Part shown: piece after piece, positions 49,790 to 59,700 of the stretch
Position numbering within the stretch: the first letter of the stretch is position 1
Layout: each line of letters begins with the position of its first letter
Source of the DNA: Gilichinskyi gelida
Lineage (GTDB): Bacteria; Acidobacteriota; Thermoanaerobaculia; Gp7-AA8
Direction of reading: 5' to 3'
Length of the DNA: 64,000 bases
Assembly: GCA_038040385.1 (NCBI GenBank)
Contig: JBBPII010000005.1
Span: forward strand, 1 to 64,000
Program-made: the position numbers and the translations under genes
The notes under the pieces: model-generated
Told to the model about the DNA's origin: nothing
The model's input: the letters and a program-made list of their open reading frames with translations, nothing else
The model's database searches: none

Positions 49790-50628
49790 CCGAAAACGAG
49801 GAAGACCATGGCGATGACGAGGTAGAGGTTGGAGGTCAGGAACAGCCGCCGCGCATTGCGTGTGGTGCGGCTCGCGGCGAAGACGATGCTCATCGCCAGG
49901 AGCGCCGCACTGGCGACGACGGCCCCGGCGCCCACCAGCGCGCTGACGCCGACCAGCAACACGCTGTAGAAAATCGCCTGGCGCGCGGTGGCGCGGCCGT
50001 CGGCGTCGCGCACGGCGAGCATGGCGAATCCGGCGCGGCCGTAGTCCTCGCGGTAGATCCAACTGATGGCCATGAAATGCGGCAACTGCCAGAGAAAGAC
50101 GATGGCGAAGGCGATCCAGCCTGGGATCCCGAGGTGGCCGGTGGCGGCGGTCCAGCCCATGAGCGGCGGGATGGCGCCGGGGATCGCGCCGATGAGGGTG
50201 CAGATGGTCGAGACGCGCTTGAGCGGCGTGTAGACGAAGATGTAGCTGGTGAGGGTGAGCGCGCCGAGGGCCGCGGTGAGCCAGTTCACGGCGAGGCCCA
50301 GATACACTGTACCGATCAGTGATATAGCTGAGGAGAACAGCAGCGCGGCGCGCGGCTTGATGCGGCCGTCGGGTAGCGGGCGGAAGCGGGTGCGGTGCAT
50401 CTTTGCGTCATGCTCGCGCTCGACGTACTGATTCAGCGCGTTCGTCCCCGCCGCTACCAGCGCCGTGCCCACCAGGGTGTTGACGAGCAGCATCCAATTC
50501 ATCGGATGCGATCCCATGGCGAAGCCCGCCGCTGTAGTAACCAATACCATAGCGACGATGCGGGCCTTGGAGAGCTCCAGGTAATCGGCCAACGACCGAC
50601 GGCCAACGGTCAACGGAATCGCCGTCAT
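49786..50628 (-). CDS. ctaB: Protoheme IX farnesyltransferase (heme O synthase)
   Basis: 280 residues with about eight helices. Isoprenoid-diphosphate motifs NQYVEREHDAKMHRTRFRPL and YTPLKRVSTICTLIGAIPGA. Makes heme O for heme A synthesis by CtaA. The N-terminal MTAIPLTVGRRSLADY is encoded by GTTGGCC heptamers, so the start region was remodelled by a repeat. Overlaps ctaA and sco by four bases each. Confidence 0.95.
   Translation of the reverse strand: MTAIPLTVGRRSLADYLELSKARIVAMVLVTTAAGFAMGSHPMNWMLLVNTLVGTALVAAGTNALNQYVEREHDAKMHRTRFRPLPDGRIKPRAALLFSSAISLIGTVYLGLAVNWLTAALGALTLTSYIFVYTPLKRVSTICTLIGAIPGAIPPLMGWTAATGHLGIPGWIAFAIVFLWQLPHFMAISWIYREDYGRAGFAMLAVRDADGRATARQAIFYSVLLVGVSALVGAGAVVASAALLAMSIVFAASRTTRNARRLFLTSNLYLVIAMVFLVFG
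50586..50618. repeat. Heptamer run encoding the ctaB N-terminus
   Basis: Read on the minus strand: CGTTGAC CGTTGGC CGTCGGT CGTTGGC CG. Lies wholly inside ctaB codons 5-15. Confidence 0.75.
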
Positions 50629-51575
50629 GCCGCCACCTCGCTCCCCAGAAGTGATCCCGGTTGCTTGCGGCTCGAGCGCCAGCCGACGGTGCGGGCGGTC
50701 AGCGCGAGGACCAGGGAGAGGGCGAAGGTCGCGGCGCCGGTCACCACGTGCAGGCTGGTGATCATCGGCCGGCGGCCGCTCCAGATGGTCGCGCCGCCGA
50801 GAAAGATCTGCATGGCGACGACCACGAGGAGCAGCGTCGCAAGCTGCCGCAGCGGATGGTGCGCGGCGTACCGGCGGAGGCGGACGAATGTGGCGACCGA
50901 CGCGGCGAGCACGACCACCGCGCCGCAGCGGTGGATGAAGTTGATGACGACCGGCAGCTCCGCGAGCGGCGGGACGATCCGTCCGAACGAGAGCGGGAAG
51001 TCAGGAATGGCCAGGCCGGCGCCGAAGTGGCGGACCATCGCGCCGGCGAAGATCTGCAGGAAGACGATCGCCACCAGGGCGTTCGTCGTCGCGATCGGCG
51101 CCGCACCGCGCTCCACGCCGCGCAGGTCGCGATAGAACCGCGAGGCGAAGAAGGCGATGGCCACCGCCAGCGCGAAGGCGATCTCCGCCACCAGCGCGTG
51201 GGAGATGGAGACCGGCTTCGGAAGCAGCAGTTTCACCGTCAAACCGCCGATGAGCGCCTGGACCACGGTCGTCCCGAAGAGCGCCCACCCCAGCGGCTTG
51301 CGCAGCCAGAACGCTTGGATCAGCGTCAGGATGCCGAAGACGCCGGCCACGATCCGGTGCCCGTGCTCGTAGAAGATCCCGCCGATCATCGGCGGAAAGA
51401 GCATGCCGTACGACAGCGGCCAGTCAGGGACCGCCAGACCCGATCCGGTGGAGGTCACTTGCGCGCCGGCGAAGAGGAGGAACACCGCCCAGGCGGCGAC
51501 GAGCTTCGTGAAGCGCCGAAGCCAGACCGACGTCTCGCCGGAGTACCGGACCGCGTTGTTTTTCGAATTGATCAT
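50625..51575 (-). CDS. ctaA: Heme A synthase (COX15/CtaA family)
   Basis: 316 residues, eight helices. AGAQVTSTGSGLAVPDWPLS, EHGHRIVAGVFGILTL and a second half with FGAGLAIPDFPLSFG, NFIHRCGAVVV and TSLHVVTGAATF place the four heme-ligating His residues. Oxidises the C8 methyl of heme O to a formyl group. Coupled to coxB and ctaB by ATGA overlaps. Confidence 0.95.
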   Translation of the reverse strand: MINSKNNAVRYSGETSVWLRRFTKLVAAWAVFLLFAGAQVTSTGSGLAVPDWPLSYGMLFPPMIGGIFYEHGHRIVAGVFGILTLIQAFWLRKPLGWALFGTTVVQALIGGLTVKLLLPKPVSISHALVAEIAFALAVAIAFFASRFYRDLRGVERGAAPIATTNALVAIVFLQIFAGAMVRHFGAGLAIPDFPLSFGRIVPPLAELPVVINFIHRCGAVVVLAASVATFVRLRRYAAHHPLRQLATLLLVVVAMQIFLGGATIWSGRRPMITSLHVVTGAATFALSLVLALTARTVGWRSSRKQPGSLLGSEVAA

Positions 51576-52339
51576 GAACCGATGGAGACTTTCGCCGTTG
51601 GCTCTTTCGCCAGCCAGGCATCGAAGTCGGCCTTCTTGTCGACGTGGATCTCGCCGCGCATGCGGTAGTGGCCGAGGCCGCAGAGCTGCGCGCAGGCGAT
51701 CTCCCAGCGGTCGCCGTTGTTCGTCCTGATCGGCTTGAAGTGAATGTTCACGTCGAGGCCGGGGATGGCATCCTGCTCGGCGCGCATCACCGGCAACTTG
51801 AAGCTATGAATGACGTCCTTGGAGCTGACTTTGACGATCGTGTCGCGGTCGAGCTCCACGTGAAACTGATTGAGGGTGACGACGTCGTCCTGCGCCCGCG
51901 GGTCGGTGAGGTCGAGGCCGAGCGGGTTGGACGACGTGGTGAGCTTGACGTTGCGGCGGCCGAAAACGCCGTCGGCGCCGGGATAGTGGACGTTCCAGGC
52001 GAACTGTTCGGCCACCACGTGGACCTCCAGCGGATTCTTCTCCTTGCCGGGCGGCTTGGTCCAGCGATACCAGGCGGGAATGGAGAACGCCACCAGCAAG
52101 ACCACTTCGACGATCGCTATACCGCCCTCGGCGTACGTCGACACATGCGACTGCGCGCCGTGATAGCTGGCCTGCGGGTTGCGCTTGGCGTTGAAGCGCC
52201 ACAGTGCGTACACGAAGTACGCGCCCCAAACGACGAACAGGATGAGCATCAGCCAGTGCACGATGCCGAGGAGGCGATCGAGCTCCGCGCCGTGCTCCGA
52301 CGCGTCGATGGGCATCCACTGTCCGAGAAACTTCTCCAT
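51572..52339 (-). CDS. coxB: Cytochrome c oxidase subunit II
   Basis: 255 residues: two membrane helices (LDRLLGIVHWLMLILFVVWG; GGIAIVEVVLLVAFSIPAWY), then a cupredoxin domain. CuA ligands in DVIHSFKLP, CAQLCGLGHYRMRG (Cys-x3-Cys-x3-His-x2-Met). No fused cytochrome c domain, so electrons must come from a separate or partner heme protein, likely the octaheme cytochrome or the cupredoxin-like protein of the same run. Confidence 0.95.
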   Translation of the reverse strand: MEKFLGQWMPIDASEHGAELDRLLGIVHWLMLILFVVWGAYFVYALWRFNAKRNPQASYHGAQSHVSTYAEGGIAIVEVVLLVAFSIPAWYRWTKPPGKEKNPLEVHVVAEQFAWNVHYPGADGVFGRRNVKLTTSSNPLGLDLTDPRAQDDVVTLNQFHVELDRDTIVKVSSKDVIHSFKLPVMRAEQDAIPGLDVNIHFKPIRTNNGDRWEIACAQLCGLGHYRMRGEIHVDKKADFDAWLAKEPTAKVSIGS

Positions 52340-52677
52340 CAGTTCACTCCCCCGTCGATGACTCGGAACGACTCACGCCGGCGCCGCAACGCGCGCGATC
52401 GGCGCCAGAAGGTGAAGAAAAGGCCGACGAACCCGAGCTGCACGAACCCCACGATCCCCAGCATGAACAGCATGGCGTTGTCGGAGCCCTTGGTCATCAG
52501 GGAATCGGGATTGCCGTAGCAGACGGGGCAGGCGGATGCCGTGGGCGCCGCGAGGAACGCGAGGAGGAGGAGCAGCGCGAGGAGGGGTTTCGCGGTTGCG
52601 CGGTTGCGCGGTTGCGCAGCGCTCCGCTTCGCCTGCCGCGCAACCCCGCAACCTCGCAACCTCGCAACCCAACTCAT
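52339..52677 (-). CDS. Small CxxC membrane protein of the cox cluster
   Basis: 112 residues from ATG 52677, which overlaps the preceding stop (ATGA). The first 28 residues (MSWVARLRGCGVARQAKRSA...) are encoded by a GGTTGCGG repeat. Then a signal-like helix (LLALLLLLAFLAAPTASA), ACPVCYGNPDSLM with a CxxC, one membrane helix and an arginine-rich end. Similar CPVC proteins sit in oxidase clusters of acidobacteria and Bacteroidetes; copper or thiol handling is a guess. Confidence 0.75.
   Translation of the reverse strand: MSWVARLRGCGVARQAKRSAAQPRNRATAKPLLALLLLLAFLAAPTASACPVCYGNPDSLMTKGSDNAMLFMLGIVGFVQLGFVGLFFTFWRRSRALRRRRESFRVIDGGVN
52589..52670. repeat. Inverted GGTTGCGG/CGCAACC repeat within a cox-cluster gene
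   Basis: CGCGGTTG CGCGGTTG CGCGGTTG CGCAGC on one side and CGCAACC CCGCAACC TCGCAACC TCGCAACC on the other. Encodes the N-terminal extension of the CxxC membrane protein. Confidence 0.85.
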
Positions 52678-52871
52678 AGGTTCCTCAACTTTCGCACCGC
52701 GACCATCCCATACCCCACCAGCGCCGCCGCGGAAACCACGAACACCACCGCCAGCGTCAGCGCCGCGCTGCTGCGCGTGGCCGACCATTCGCGGAATCCC
52801 CACAACGCGACGAAGAGCGACAGGCCGAACGACGCGATGATGAAGATGATGTGGAAGATCCGCAGGGACAT
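52674..52871 (-). CDS. Small membrane protein of the cox cluster
   Basis: 65 residues, two membrane helices: LRIFHIIFIIASFGLSLFVA and ALTLAVVFVVSAAALVGYGM. Position between coxD and the CxxC protein and three- to four-base spacing suggest an accessory oxidase subunit or assembly factor. No family recognised. Confidence 0.75.
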   Translation of the reverse strand: MSLRIFHIIFIIASFGLSLFVALWGFREWSATRSSAALTLAVVFVVSAAALVGYGMVAVRKLRNL

Positions 52872-52874
52872 CGA

Positions 52875-53231
52875 TCATCTCCCGAACATGTCGTAGTTGT
52901 TGTGCGTGGGGCCCCACAGGAGCACGGCGAAGAAGAACACCGTCAGGATCAGGACGCCAAAGATCACCTTCCGCTCCGTCAGCAGGTGCATGAAGAAGCC
53001 GGCGACCAGGAAACCCTTGATCGTCGCGATGATCAGCGCCACCACGATCGCCGTGTGCACCGGAAGCTCGAACTTGTAGCAGGCCACGACGGTGACGATG
53101 GTCAGCACCGCCAGGCCGATGAAGACGCTGATGTAGACCCGCATCTCCTTGCGGATCTCTTCGGGCGTGTACCCGTGATGGGCCTGCTCGTGCGCGGGAG
53201 GCGTCGGTTCGGCGGCAGCGTGCTCAGTCAA
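52875..53231 (-). CDS. Cytochrome c oxidase subunit IV (prokaryotic type)
   Basis: 118 residues with three helices: RVYISVFIGLAVLTIVTVVA, VALIIATIKGFLVAGFFMHL and IFGVLILTVFFFAVLLW. The segment ATIKGFLVAGFFMHL is the COX4_pro hallmark. A His-rich N-terminus (HAAAEPTPPAHEQAHHGY) may bind metal. Follows coxC by 10 bases. Confidence 0.9.
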   Translation of the reverse strand: MTEHAAAEPTPPAHEQAHHGYTPEEIRKEMRVYISVFIGLAVLTIVTVVACYKFELPVHTAIVVALIIATIKGFLVAGFFMHLLTERKVIFGVLILTVFFFAVLLWGPTHNNYDMFGR

Positions 53232-53241
53232 TCGAGTCCTC

Positions 53242-53868
53242 CTACATCAGATACAGGCTGGGGAAAAGGAAGATCCACACCAGGTCGACGAAGTGCCAGT
53301 AGAGGCCGACGACCTCGATGCGGTTGATGTACCGCTCCCGCTCGGTCTGCCACATCTTGTGGCCGAAGAAGAGGAAGTAGGCGAAGACCACCATCCCACC
53401 GATGACGTGCAGCCCATGCAGGCCGGTCAGCGTGAAGTAGATGGCCATGAAGGTGTTCGTGCTCGGGAAGCGGTGCTGGTGGAACTCGTGCGAGTACTCG
53501 ATCCCCTTGAAGACCAGGAAGAGCGCCGCCAGGAAGAGCGTCGCGCCGATGTAGATCCGCCCCAACTTCAGATTGCCGAGCCGCAGATACGACCAGGCCA
53601 TGATCACCGTGACGCTCGAGGCGATCAGCACGAAGGTGTTGATGGTCGCCGCGGTCACGCTGAGGAACTCCCAGCCGCGCGGCCAGTGCGCGGCGCTGGT
53701 GCGCAGCAGGATGTACGACGAGAAGAGCGCGCCGAAGAGCATGACCTCCGACGCCAGGAAGAGCCAGATGCCGAACTTGGCGTTGTACAGCCCGGTGTCC
53801 GGCCGCGGATGGACGTTGTACGGGATCTCCAGCTCGTGATGTGCGGCGTGCGCGTGCGCGTCGGCCAT
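53242..53868 (-). CDS. coxC: Cytochrome c oxidase subunit III
   Basis: 208 residues, five helices, as in short (caa3-like) subunit III. LGIWLFLASEVMLFGALFSS-type start is seen as FGIWLFLASEVMLFGALFSS, then EYSHEFHQHRFPS, LTGLHGLHVIGGMVVFAY and VGLYWHFVDLVWIFLFPSLY. N-terminal HAHAAHHELE is His-rich. Two bases from coxA. Confidence 0.96.
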   Translation of the reverse strand: MADAHAHAAHHELEIPYNVHPRPDTGLYNAKFGIWLFLASEVMLFGALFSSYILLRTSAAHWPRGWEFLSVTAATINTFVLIASSVTVIMAWSYLRLGNLKLGRIYIGATLFLAALFLVFKGIEYSHEFHQHRFPSTNTFMAIYFTLTGLHGLHVIGGMVVFAYFLFFGHKMWQTERERYINRIEVVGLYWHFVDLVWIFLFPSLYLM

Positions 53869-53870
53869 TG

Positions 53871-55787
53871 CTAGATCTCCCTCTGCGCGACGGCCGTCGC
53901 GGGAATCACGCCGCCGATCACCGCGGGCGGCGGGGCGGGGGTGTCAGGCACATGCTGCGGGATGAAGCCGGCCGGATCGCCGGGCACGCTGTACTCGTAC
54001 GGCCCGCGGTAGACCACCGGCGCGCGCGCGAAATTGCCGTGGCCGAGAGGCGGCGAGGTGGTCGCGGCCCAATCGAGTGTCGTGGCCTGCCACGGATTGG
54101 AGTCGACGGTGCGCTTGCCGCGCAGGCCCTGGAAGGCGTTCCAGAAGAAGTTGATGATGAAGGGAACCTGCGCGAAGAGCAGCCCCACCGCGCAGATCGA
54201 CATGAACGGGTTGGTCTGCTCGGCGATGGTCTTGGCGTGCGCGTACTGAGCGCCGCCGTCGTACAGCCTGCGCGACACGCCCGCCAGTCCCTGCGCGAAC
54301 ATCGGCATGAAGATGCCGTTGATGCAGACGAACGAGACCCAGAAGTGCACCTTCCCCCAGAACTCGTTCAGCCTCCGCCCGGTGAACTTCGGGAAGTAGT
54401 AGTAGACCCCGGCCAGCAAGGCAAAGATCGTCCCCGGCGCGACGACGTAATGGAAGTGGCCGATGACGTAGTAGGTGTCGTGGAGGTGGATGTCCGCGCT
54501 GGCCAGGCCGAGCGGCAGTCCGGTGAGCCCGCCGATGCCGAACATCGGCAGGAAGGCCAGGGCGAAGAGCATCGGGGTGTTGAATCGGATCGAGCCGCCC
54601 CACAACGAGATGAAGAGGGCGCTCAGGATGATCACCGACGGGATGGAGATGATCATCGTGGTGGTCTGGAAGAAGGCGCTGATGGTGGTCCCCATACCGG
54701 TGAGGAACATGTGGTGCGCCCACACCACGAAGGACATGAATCCGAGGAAGACCAACGCACCGACCAGCGAGCGGTAGCCCCACAGCGGCTTGCGGGTGTT
54801 GTTGGCGATGATCTCCGAGACGATGCCCATCGCCGGCAGGATCAGCACGTACACCTCGGGATGCGCCAGGAACCAGAAGAGGTGCTGCCACAGCAGCGGG
54901 TTGCCCCCGCCGGCGTTCTTCAGGATCTCGCCGCTGACCACCAGTCCGCTGGGGAGGAAGAAGCTCGTCCCGGCCAGGCGGTCCATGAGCTGCAGCACCG
55001 CGGCCGCCTCGAGCGGCGGGAAGGCCAGCAGCAGCAGGAACGAGGTCACCAGCTGGGTCCAGACGAAGAAGGGGAAGCGCATCAGCGTCATCCCCTTCAC
55101 CCGGAGCTGCAGGATGGTGACGATGAAGTTGATCGATCCGAGGAGCGATGAGGTGATGAGAAACACCATTCCGAAGAGCCAGAAGGTCTGGCCCATGGTG
55201 GCGATGTCGGAAAGAGGCGGATACGACGTCCAGCCGGAGTTGGCGGCGCCGCCGGGGACGAAGAAGCTCGCCAGCATGATCAGGCCGCCCGGGACGTAGC
55301 ACCAGTAGCTGACCATGTTGAGCTTGGGGAAGGCCATGTCCGGCGCGCCGATCATCAGCGGGGTGACGTAGTTGCCGAAGGCGCCGACGGCGAGCGGCAC
55401 CACCCCGAGGAAGATCATGATCGTGCCGTGCATGGCGCCGAGCTGGTTGTAGGCCTCGGGGAGCAGCACGCCGCCCGGTGCCCGCCCCTCGCCGAGCACC
55501 TTCATGATGCTGAAGGCGTGGCCCGGCCATCCGAGCTGCAGGCGCATCAGGATCATCAGGCCGAAGCCCATCAGCAGGAAGCAGAGCGCCGTGAAGCCGT
55601 ACTGCAGGCCGATCACTTTGTGGTCGGTGGAGAAGAGCCAGCGGCGGTACCACGGCAGCACGTGCCCGTGAAGCAGCTTGTGGCGATCCTCCTCGCGCAT
55701 GACGCGCTCGGCTTCGAGAAGCGCTTTGCGCGCTTCATCGGCGTAGAGCCATTGGTTGCCTACCCTGATTTGTCGTCTGAGGCCCAC
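53871..55787 (-). CDS. coxA: Cytochrome c oxidase subunit I
   Basis: 638 residues, at least twelve helices. Heme and copper ligands: MHGTIMIFLGV (low-spin heme His), HPEVYVLILPAMGIVSE (CuB His with cross-linked Tyr), WAHHMFLTGM (CuB His pair) and HDTYYVIGHFHYVV (heme a3 and a His). A proton-channel-D-type NYVTPLMIGAPDMAFPKLN is present, so an A-type oxidase. The N-terminal cytosolic part (ALLEAERVMREEDRHKLL) is longer than usual. Confidence 0.97.
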   Translation of the reverse strand: MGLRRQIRVGNQWLYADEARKALLEAERVMREEDRHKLLHGHVLPWYRRWLFSTDHKVIGLQYGFTALCFLLMGFGLMILMRLQLGWPGHAFSIMKVLGEGRAPGGVLLPEAYNQLGAMHGTIMIFLGVVPLAVGAFGNYVTPLMIGAPDMAFPKLNMVSYWCYVPGGLIMLASFFVPGGAANSGWTSYPPLSDIATMGQTFWLFGMVFLITSSLLGSINFIVTILQLRVKGMTLMRFPFFVWTQLVTSFLLLLAFPPLEAAAVLQLMDRLAGTSFFLPSGLVVSGEILKNAGGGNPLLWQHLFWFLAHPEVYVLILPAMGIVSEIIANNTRKPLWGYRSLVGALVFLGFMSFVVWAHHMFLTGMGTTISAFFQTTTMIISIPSVIILSALFISLWGGSIRFNTPMLFALAFLPMFGIGGLTGLPLGLASADIHLHDTYYVIGHFHYVVAPGTIFALLAGVYYYFPKFTGRRLNEFWGKVHFWVSFVCINGIFMPMFAQGLAGVSRRLYDGGAQYAHAKTIAEQTNPFMSICAVGLLFAQVPFIINFFWNAFQGLRGKRTVDSNPWQATTLDWAATTSPPLGHGNFARAPVVYRGPYEYSVPGDPAGFIPQHVPDTPAPPPAVIGGVIPATAVAQREI

Positions 55788-55798
55788 GCTTCCTCCTC

Positions 55799-55872
55799 GT
55801 CATCCTGAGCGAAGCGAAGGATCTCAGTATGCCTCGCCTGAGATCCTTCGCCGTCTTCGCGGCTCAGGATGA
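55799..55872. repeat. Inverted GTCATCCTGAGCGAAGCGAAGGATCTCAG repeat
   Basis: Arms GTCATCCTGAGC...GGATCTCAG and CTGAGATCC...GCTCAGGATGAC enclose a 10-base loop. Fills the spacer between the cupredoxin-like gene and coxA; a strong hairpin here could alter the ratio of upstream and downstream messages. Confidence 0.85.
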
Positions 55873-55874
55873 CG

Positions 55875-56699
55875 TCATCCCTTGAAAGTGAAATTCACCG
55901 TCTTCGCCTCTTTCGGCGCGACGGTGATGTTCTGCTCCTGCTGTCCGTACTTCTCGTGCCAGGCGACGATGGTGTAGCTGCCCGGCGGGAGGTTGCCGAT
56001 GTTGAAGGTGCCGTTCATCCCCGACACGCCGTGATACGGGTGCGGGAGGACGACCATGTACGACTTCATCCAGCCGTGGACGTCGCACTTGATCTTGAAG
56101 GGGGTCATCTCCGGTTTGTCGAACTTCTTGGTGGTGGTCATCGGCACCGGCTGCCCTTCGTTGAACGCGGAGTTCACGACCGGCATGGCGTGCACGTTGT
56201 GCAGCGTAGCGTCGCTGTTCTTGATCTGCAGCGGCTGGCCTGCCTGCACCGCCTGGACGTGCGGGTGGTACTGGCAGCCCCTCTGATCGAGGACCGCGGG
56301 GGTCGTGGGCGCTGGCCCGGCCGGCGCGTTCTTGATGAAGACGATGACGTTGGCCAGCTCGCCTGCCGCCCCGACGATCACTTCCTCGTCGGTCGCCGGC
56401 GTCGGATGCTGCGACTGACAGTACGGATCGGCGTTCATCCGGATGGCCGGCATCTTCGGCGGAGCGCTCTCGAACTTCACCAGCCCGGTGAGGGTCGCCG
56501 CATCGGCCACGGCCGGCGCGGCCGCCGCCGCGGGTGCCGTCGCGGCGGTGCCGCCCTCGGCCGCGGTGGTCGTGGTCTGCGCTTCCTGATCGTCTTCGCC
56601 TTCGTCTTCGGCTTTCGAGATCTCTTTCCCCTTGCCGCAGGCGAGGGCCATGGCGAAGGTGGTGGCCAACAGGATCGATAGGAACTTCTTCATGGTCAT
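55875..56699 (-). CDS. Cupredoxin-like lipoprotein of the respiratory cluster
   Basis: 274 residues; AGGAG before ATG 56699. Lipobox MALACGKG. A low-complexity acidic/Thr/Ala linker (EDEGEDDQEAQTTTTAAEGG) leads to a cupredoxin-type domain: GCQYHPHVQAVQAGQ, NSDATLHNVHAMP, KIKCDVHGWMKSY, giving a His/Cys/His/Met set able to hold copper. The last 70 residues (YHGVSGMNGTFNIGNLPPGS) are a carboxypeptidase-regulatory-like beta sandwich. A mobile electron carrier between the octaheme cytochrome and CoxB is a reasonable inference. Confidence 0.8.
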   Translation of the reverse strand: MTMKKFLSILLATTFAMALACGKGKEISKAEDEGEDDQEAQTTTTAAEGGTAATAPAAAAAPAVADAATLTGLVKFESAPPKMPAIRMNADPYCQSQHPTPATDEEVIVGAAGELANVIVFIKNAPAGPAPTTPAVLDQRGCQYHPHVQAVQAGQPLQIKNSDATLHNVHAMPVVNSAFNEGQPVPMTTTKKFDKPEMTPFKIKCDVHGWMKSYMVVLPHPYHGVSGMNGTFNIGNLPPGSYTIVAWHEKYGQQEQNITVAPKEAKTVNFTFKG

Positions 56700-56712
56700 C
56701 GAATTCTCCTGA

Positions 56713-56799
56713 GCTAGCGGCTTGCAGCTAGCAGCTTGCAGTTGGTTTTCATCGCTTCTCCACGCTTGCCGCTAGCTGCGAGCTGCTAGCTGCTTGCCC
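56713..56799. repeat. Inverted heptamer repeat (CTAGCAG/CTGCGAG type)
   Basis: CTAGCGG CTTGCAG CTAGCAG CTTGCAG and, on the other side, CTTGCCG CTAGCTG CGAGCTG CTAGCTG CTTGC. The second arm is inside the octaheme cytochrome gene and encodes its tail. Confidence 0.85.
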
Positions 56800-59700
56800 C
56801 GTCTTCGCCGGCGCGGGCGCCGCTGGAATCGAAGGTGTCACCGTCACGGCGGGCACTTCCCCGCCCGGCGACGCGGCGCGCATCTGGGTGATGCCGATGC
56901 TCCAGATGTAGTCGCGCAGGTAGTCGGTCAGCGCGACCGCGTCGGACATCGTCCGCTTCAGCTCTTTCTCGTCGTTCTTGAACAGCGGCAGCAGAGCCGA
57001 CTTATACGACGCGAACTGCGGCATGTCGATGGCCAGCGCCAGCGGCGACTGGAACCCGCCCGTGGCGGCGTCGCGCGGGAAGTTGGCCGGCATGCGCGTG
57101 CCGGGGATCATCTCGTTGGGGCGGCGGATCCAGTCGGCGATCCACTCGTGGCGCAGGCGCAGCCGCGAGAGGGTGAGATTCGGCGCCAGCGAGGTGGTTT
57201 CGGCGACGTTCGGCACCGGCGGGTTCTCAGGATTGACCGGCGCGGTCTGGTGGCACTGCGCGCAGCGCAGCATGGCGAACACTTGCCTGCCGATGGCCAC
57301 GTTCTGCGCCGGAGGCGTCAATCCGTGCGCGGTATCCCACTGCGCCGCCCTCCCCTCCTCGGCGAAGTACGTCACCAGCGTATTCGCCTCCTTGTCGTCG
57401 AAGTGGAAGGTCGGCATGCGCACCGACAGCCACGGCCGGATCTTCATCACCGTCGGGTCTTTCAGGAAGTTGAAGAGGAAGGGCGACTGCGCGCGCGCCC
57501 CTTCCGGGGAGAGATCGGGCGGGAGGAAGTTCTCGTCGGCGATGGTGGCCTTGATGGCGCGGCCGGTGCCGTCGACCACATGGCATCCGCGGCAGTTGTG
57601 CTGCGAGACGCGCTTCCGCCCCTCTTCCATCAGGCGCGAGTGGGAGTCCTGCGCGGCGAGACGGTTCTGCGCCACGAGGTCTTTGGTCAGGCCGAGGACC
57701 ACCGTGGTGATGAGCTGGGCCTCATCCTGCGACAGGTGGAAGTTCGGCATCTTCAGCTTGTCGTTGTACGGCTTGGTGCGCTCGTCGTCGTAGATGCGCG
57801 GATTGCGCACCTTGTTGTAGATCCACGACGGCACGCTGTGCTGGATGTGCTCGTGCTTGCCGTCTTGCTCGGCGACGTACTCGTGCGCGAAGCCGAAGTC
57901 GAACAGGTGCAGCGACTTCGAGCCCTCGATGGTCAGCTCGGTGCCGATGGGCTTGAGCCCCTCGAATCCCTTGATGTTGTGGCAGGAGTAGCAGCCGTAC
58001 TTTTCGATCGAGCGCTGCCCGAGGTAGACGAGCTGCTCCTGCATCGGCATCGACCGCAGCCGCGCCTCGGCGTCGCGGTCGGTCAGGGTGTTGATGAGAT
58101 AGCCCTTGGCCAGGGCGTGCACGGCCTTCGGGTCGGCCGGGCGGACGGGCATCTGCATGAACTGCGGCTTCTGCTGGGTGACGAGATACGCGGTGACGTC
58201 GGCGGCTTCCTGATCGGTCAGCCGCAGCGACGGCATCGGCGCGTCGGCGTAGTACGCCTTCGGATTCTTGACCCAGTTGTAGATCCAGCCGGGATGCGTC
58301 TTGGATCCGATGCCGGTGAAGTTGAAGCCGTAATTGCGCTCGATGGGGTAGTCGTCGCGGCGCGCGAGGCGGACCTTCCCGCTCTTCTCGTCCTTGATCG
58401 TCTCGCTCTCGATGTGGCATGCCAGGCAGCCGACGCTCTGCACGATCTTCTGTCCGCGCGCCGCGTCGCCCGCGGCCGGCGGGGCCTGCCAGACGCGGTG
58501 CGTCGACTTGGCGAACAGGTAGCTGACGATGGCGTGGACCTCGGCGTCCTGAAACTTGATGTTCTGGGCGATCTCCGCCGCGGGGACGACGTGCGGGTCA
58601 ATCATGTTCCGCTGGTAGAAGAAGGACGGCATGCGCGTGGTGGAGCGGAACTTGTGCGGCTCGGCGATCCAGCGGGTCGCCCACTCCGGCGTGGTCTTCT
58701 CCGCGATGCCGTTGAGGTCGGGCCCCGGCTTGCGGAGATTGGTGAAGCGCCAGTTGTTGATCTTGTGGCAGGCGTAGCAGCCGTACAGCTCGACGGTGGC
58801 CATGGCCTTGGTGATGCGGTCGCCCTTGTCGACCACCACCTGCCCGCTGTGGCACTTGAGACAACCGGCCTCGTAGTACTGCCGCGGATGCATCGGCGTC
58901 TCGAGGAAGGGATTCTGCTGCCAGCCCCACCTGCGCTTCTCGAAATCGCGCTCGAGCGGGAAGAAGCCAAGGGTCAGCATCGAGACGCCGGACCAGCGGC
59001 GCTGCATCTTGGGATTGGGCGGCACGTGCCCGGCGCGGCCGAACTCCGTGGCCCGGTCCTGCCCGCGATGGCACGAGGTGCAGCCGAACTCCAACAGAGG
59101 GTGCGGCGACGACGATCCGACGAAGGTGTCGAGCCGCGGGTGCGTGCGCCACGGATTGAGGGTGTCGTACGGCGCGTCCTCGATACGCTTGAGCCGCGCG
59201 ATCTCACCCTCGGCGTCAGCGCGCTTCTCAACGGGGATCTGGAAGGCGTCGAGTTTCTGCTGGATGTCCTGGCTCAGGCGCGCGGCCTCTTTTTTCGACT
59301 CGAAGCCCGGCGTGTCGATGGAGCGATGACAGGTCTGACAACGGTCGACCCGCGGGACGTGCATGTAGTTCACGTCGACGAAGAGATCCGAGAGCACCAC
59401 CTGGTCGATTTTCAGCGTGGGGTTGACGAAGTCGAGCATCGGGAGGTTGAGGATCCAGTTGGTCGATCCCCTCTGATTGTTCACCAGCTCCAACTGTTTC
59501 TTATACAGGTCCACCGATGCGTTCAGCTCTTTCTTCCGATCCTCGGCGTCCTTGACGCTCTTGAGCCACTGGTCGACGCGCGCCTTCGAGCCGTCGCGCC
59601 GGCGGGTGACGTCCTGCAGGCGAAGCAGGAGGTCGTTGACGTGCCGGTCCTGCCGCCGGTACTCGGCCTGCTGCGCCGCCGCGTCTTCGCGATGCTGCAC

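Noticed and set aside
53841..55151. 436-codon plus-strand open frame opposite coxA
   Set aside because: Shadow of coxA, with low-complexity Arg/Glu/His composition and no recognisable motif.
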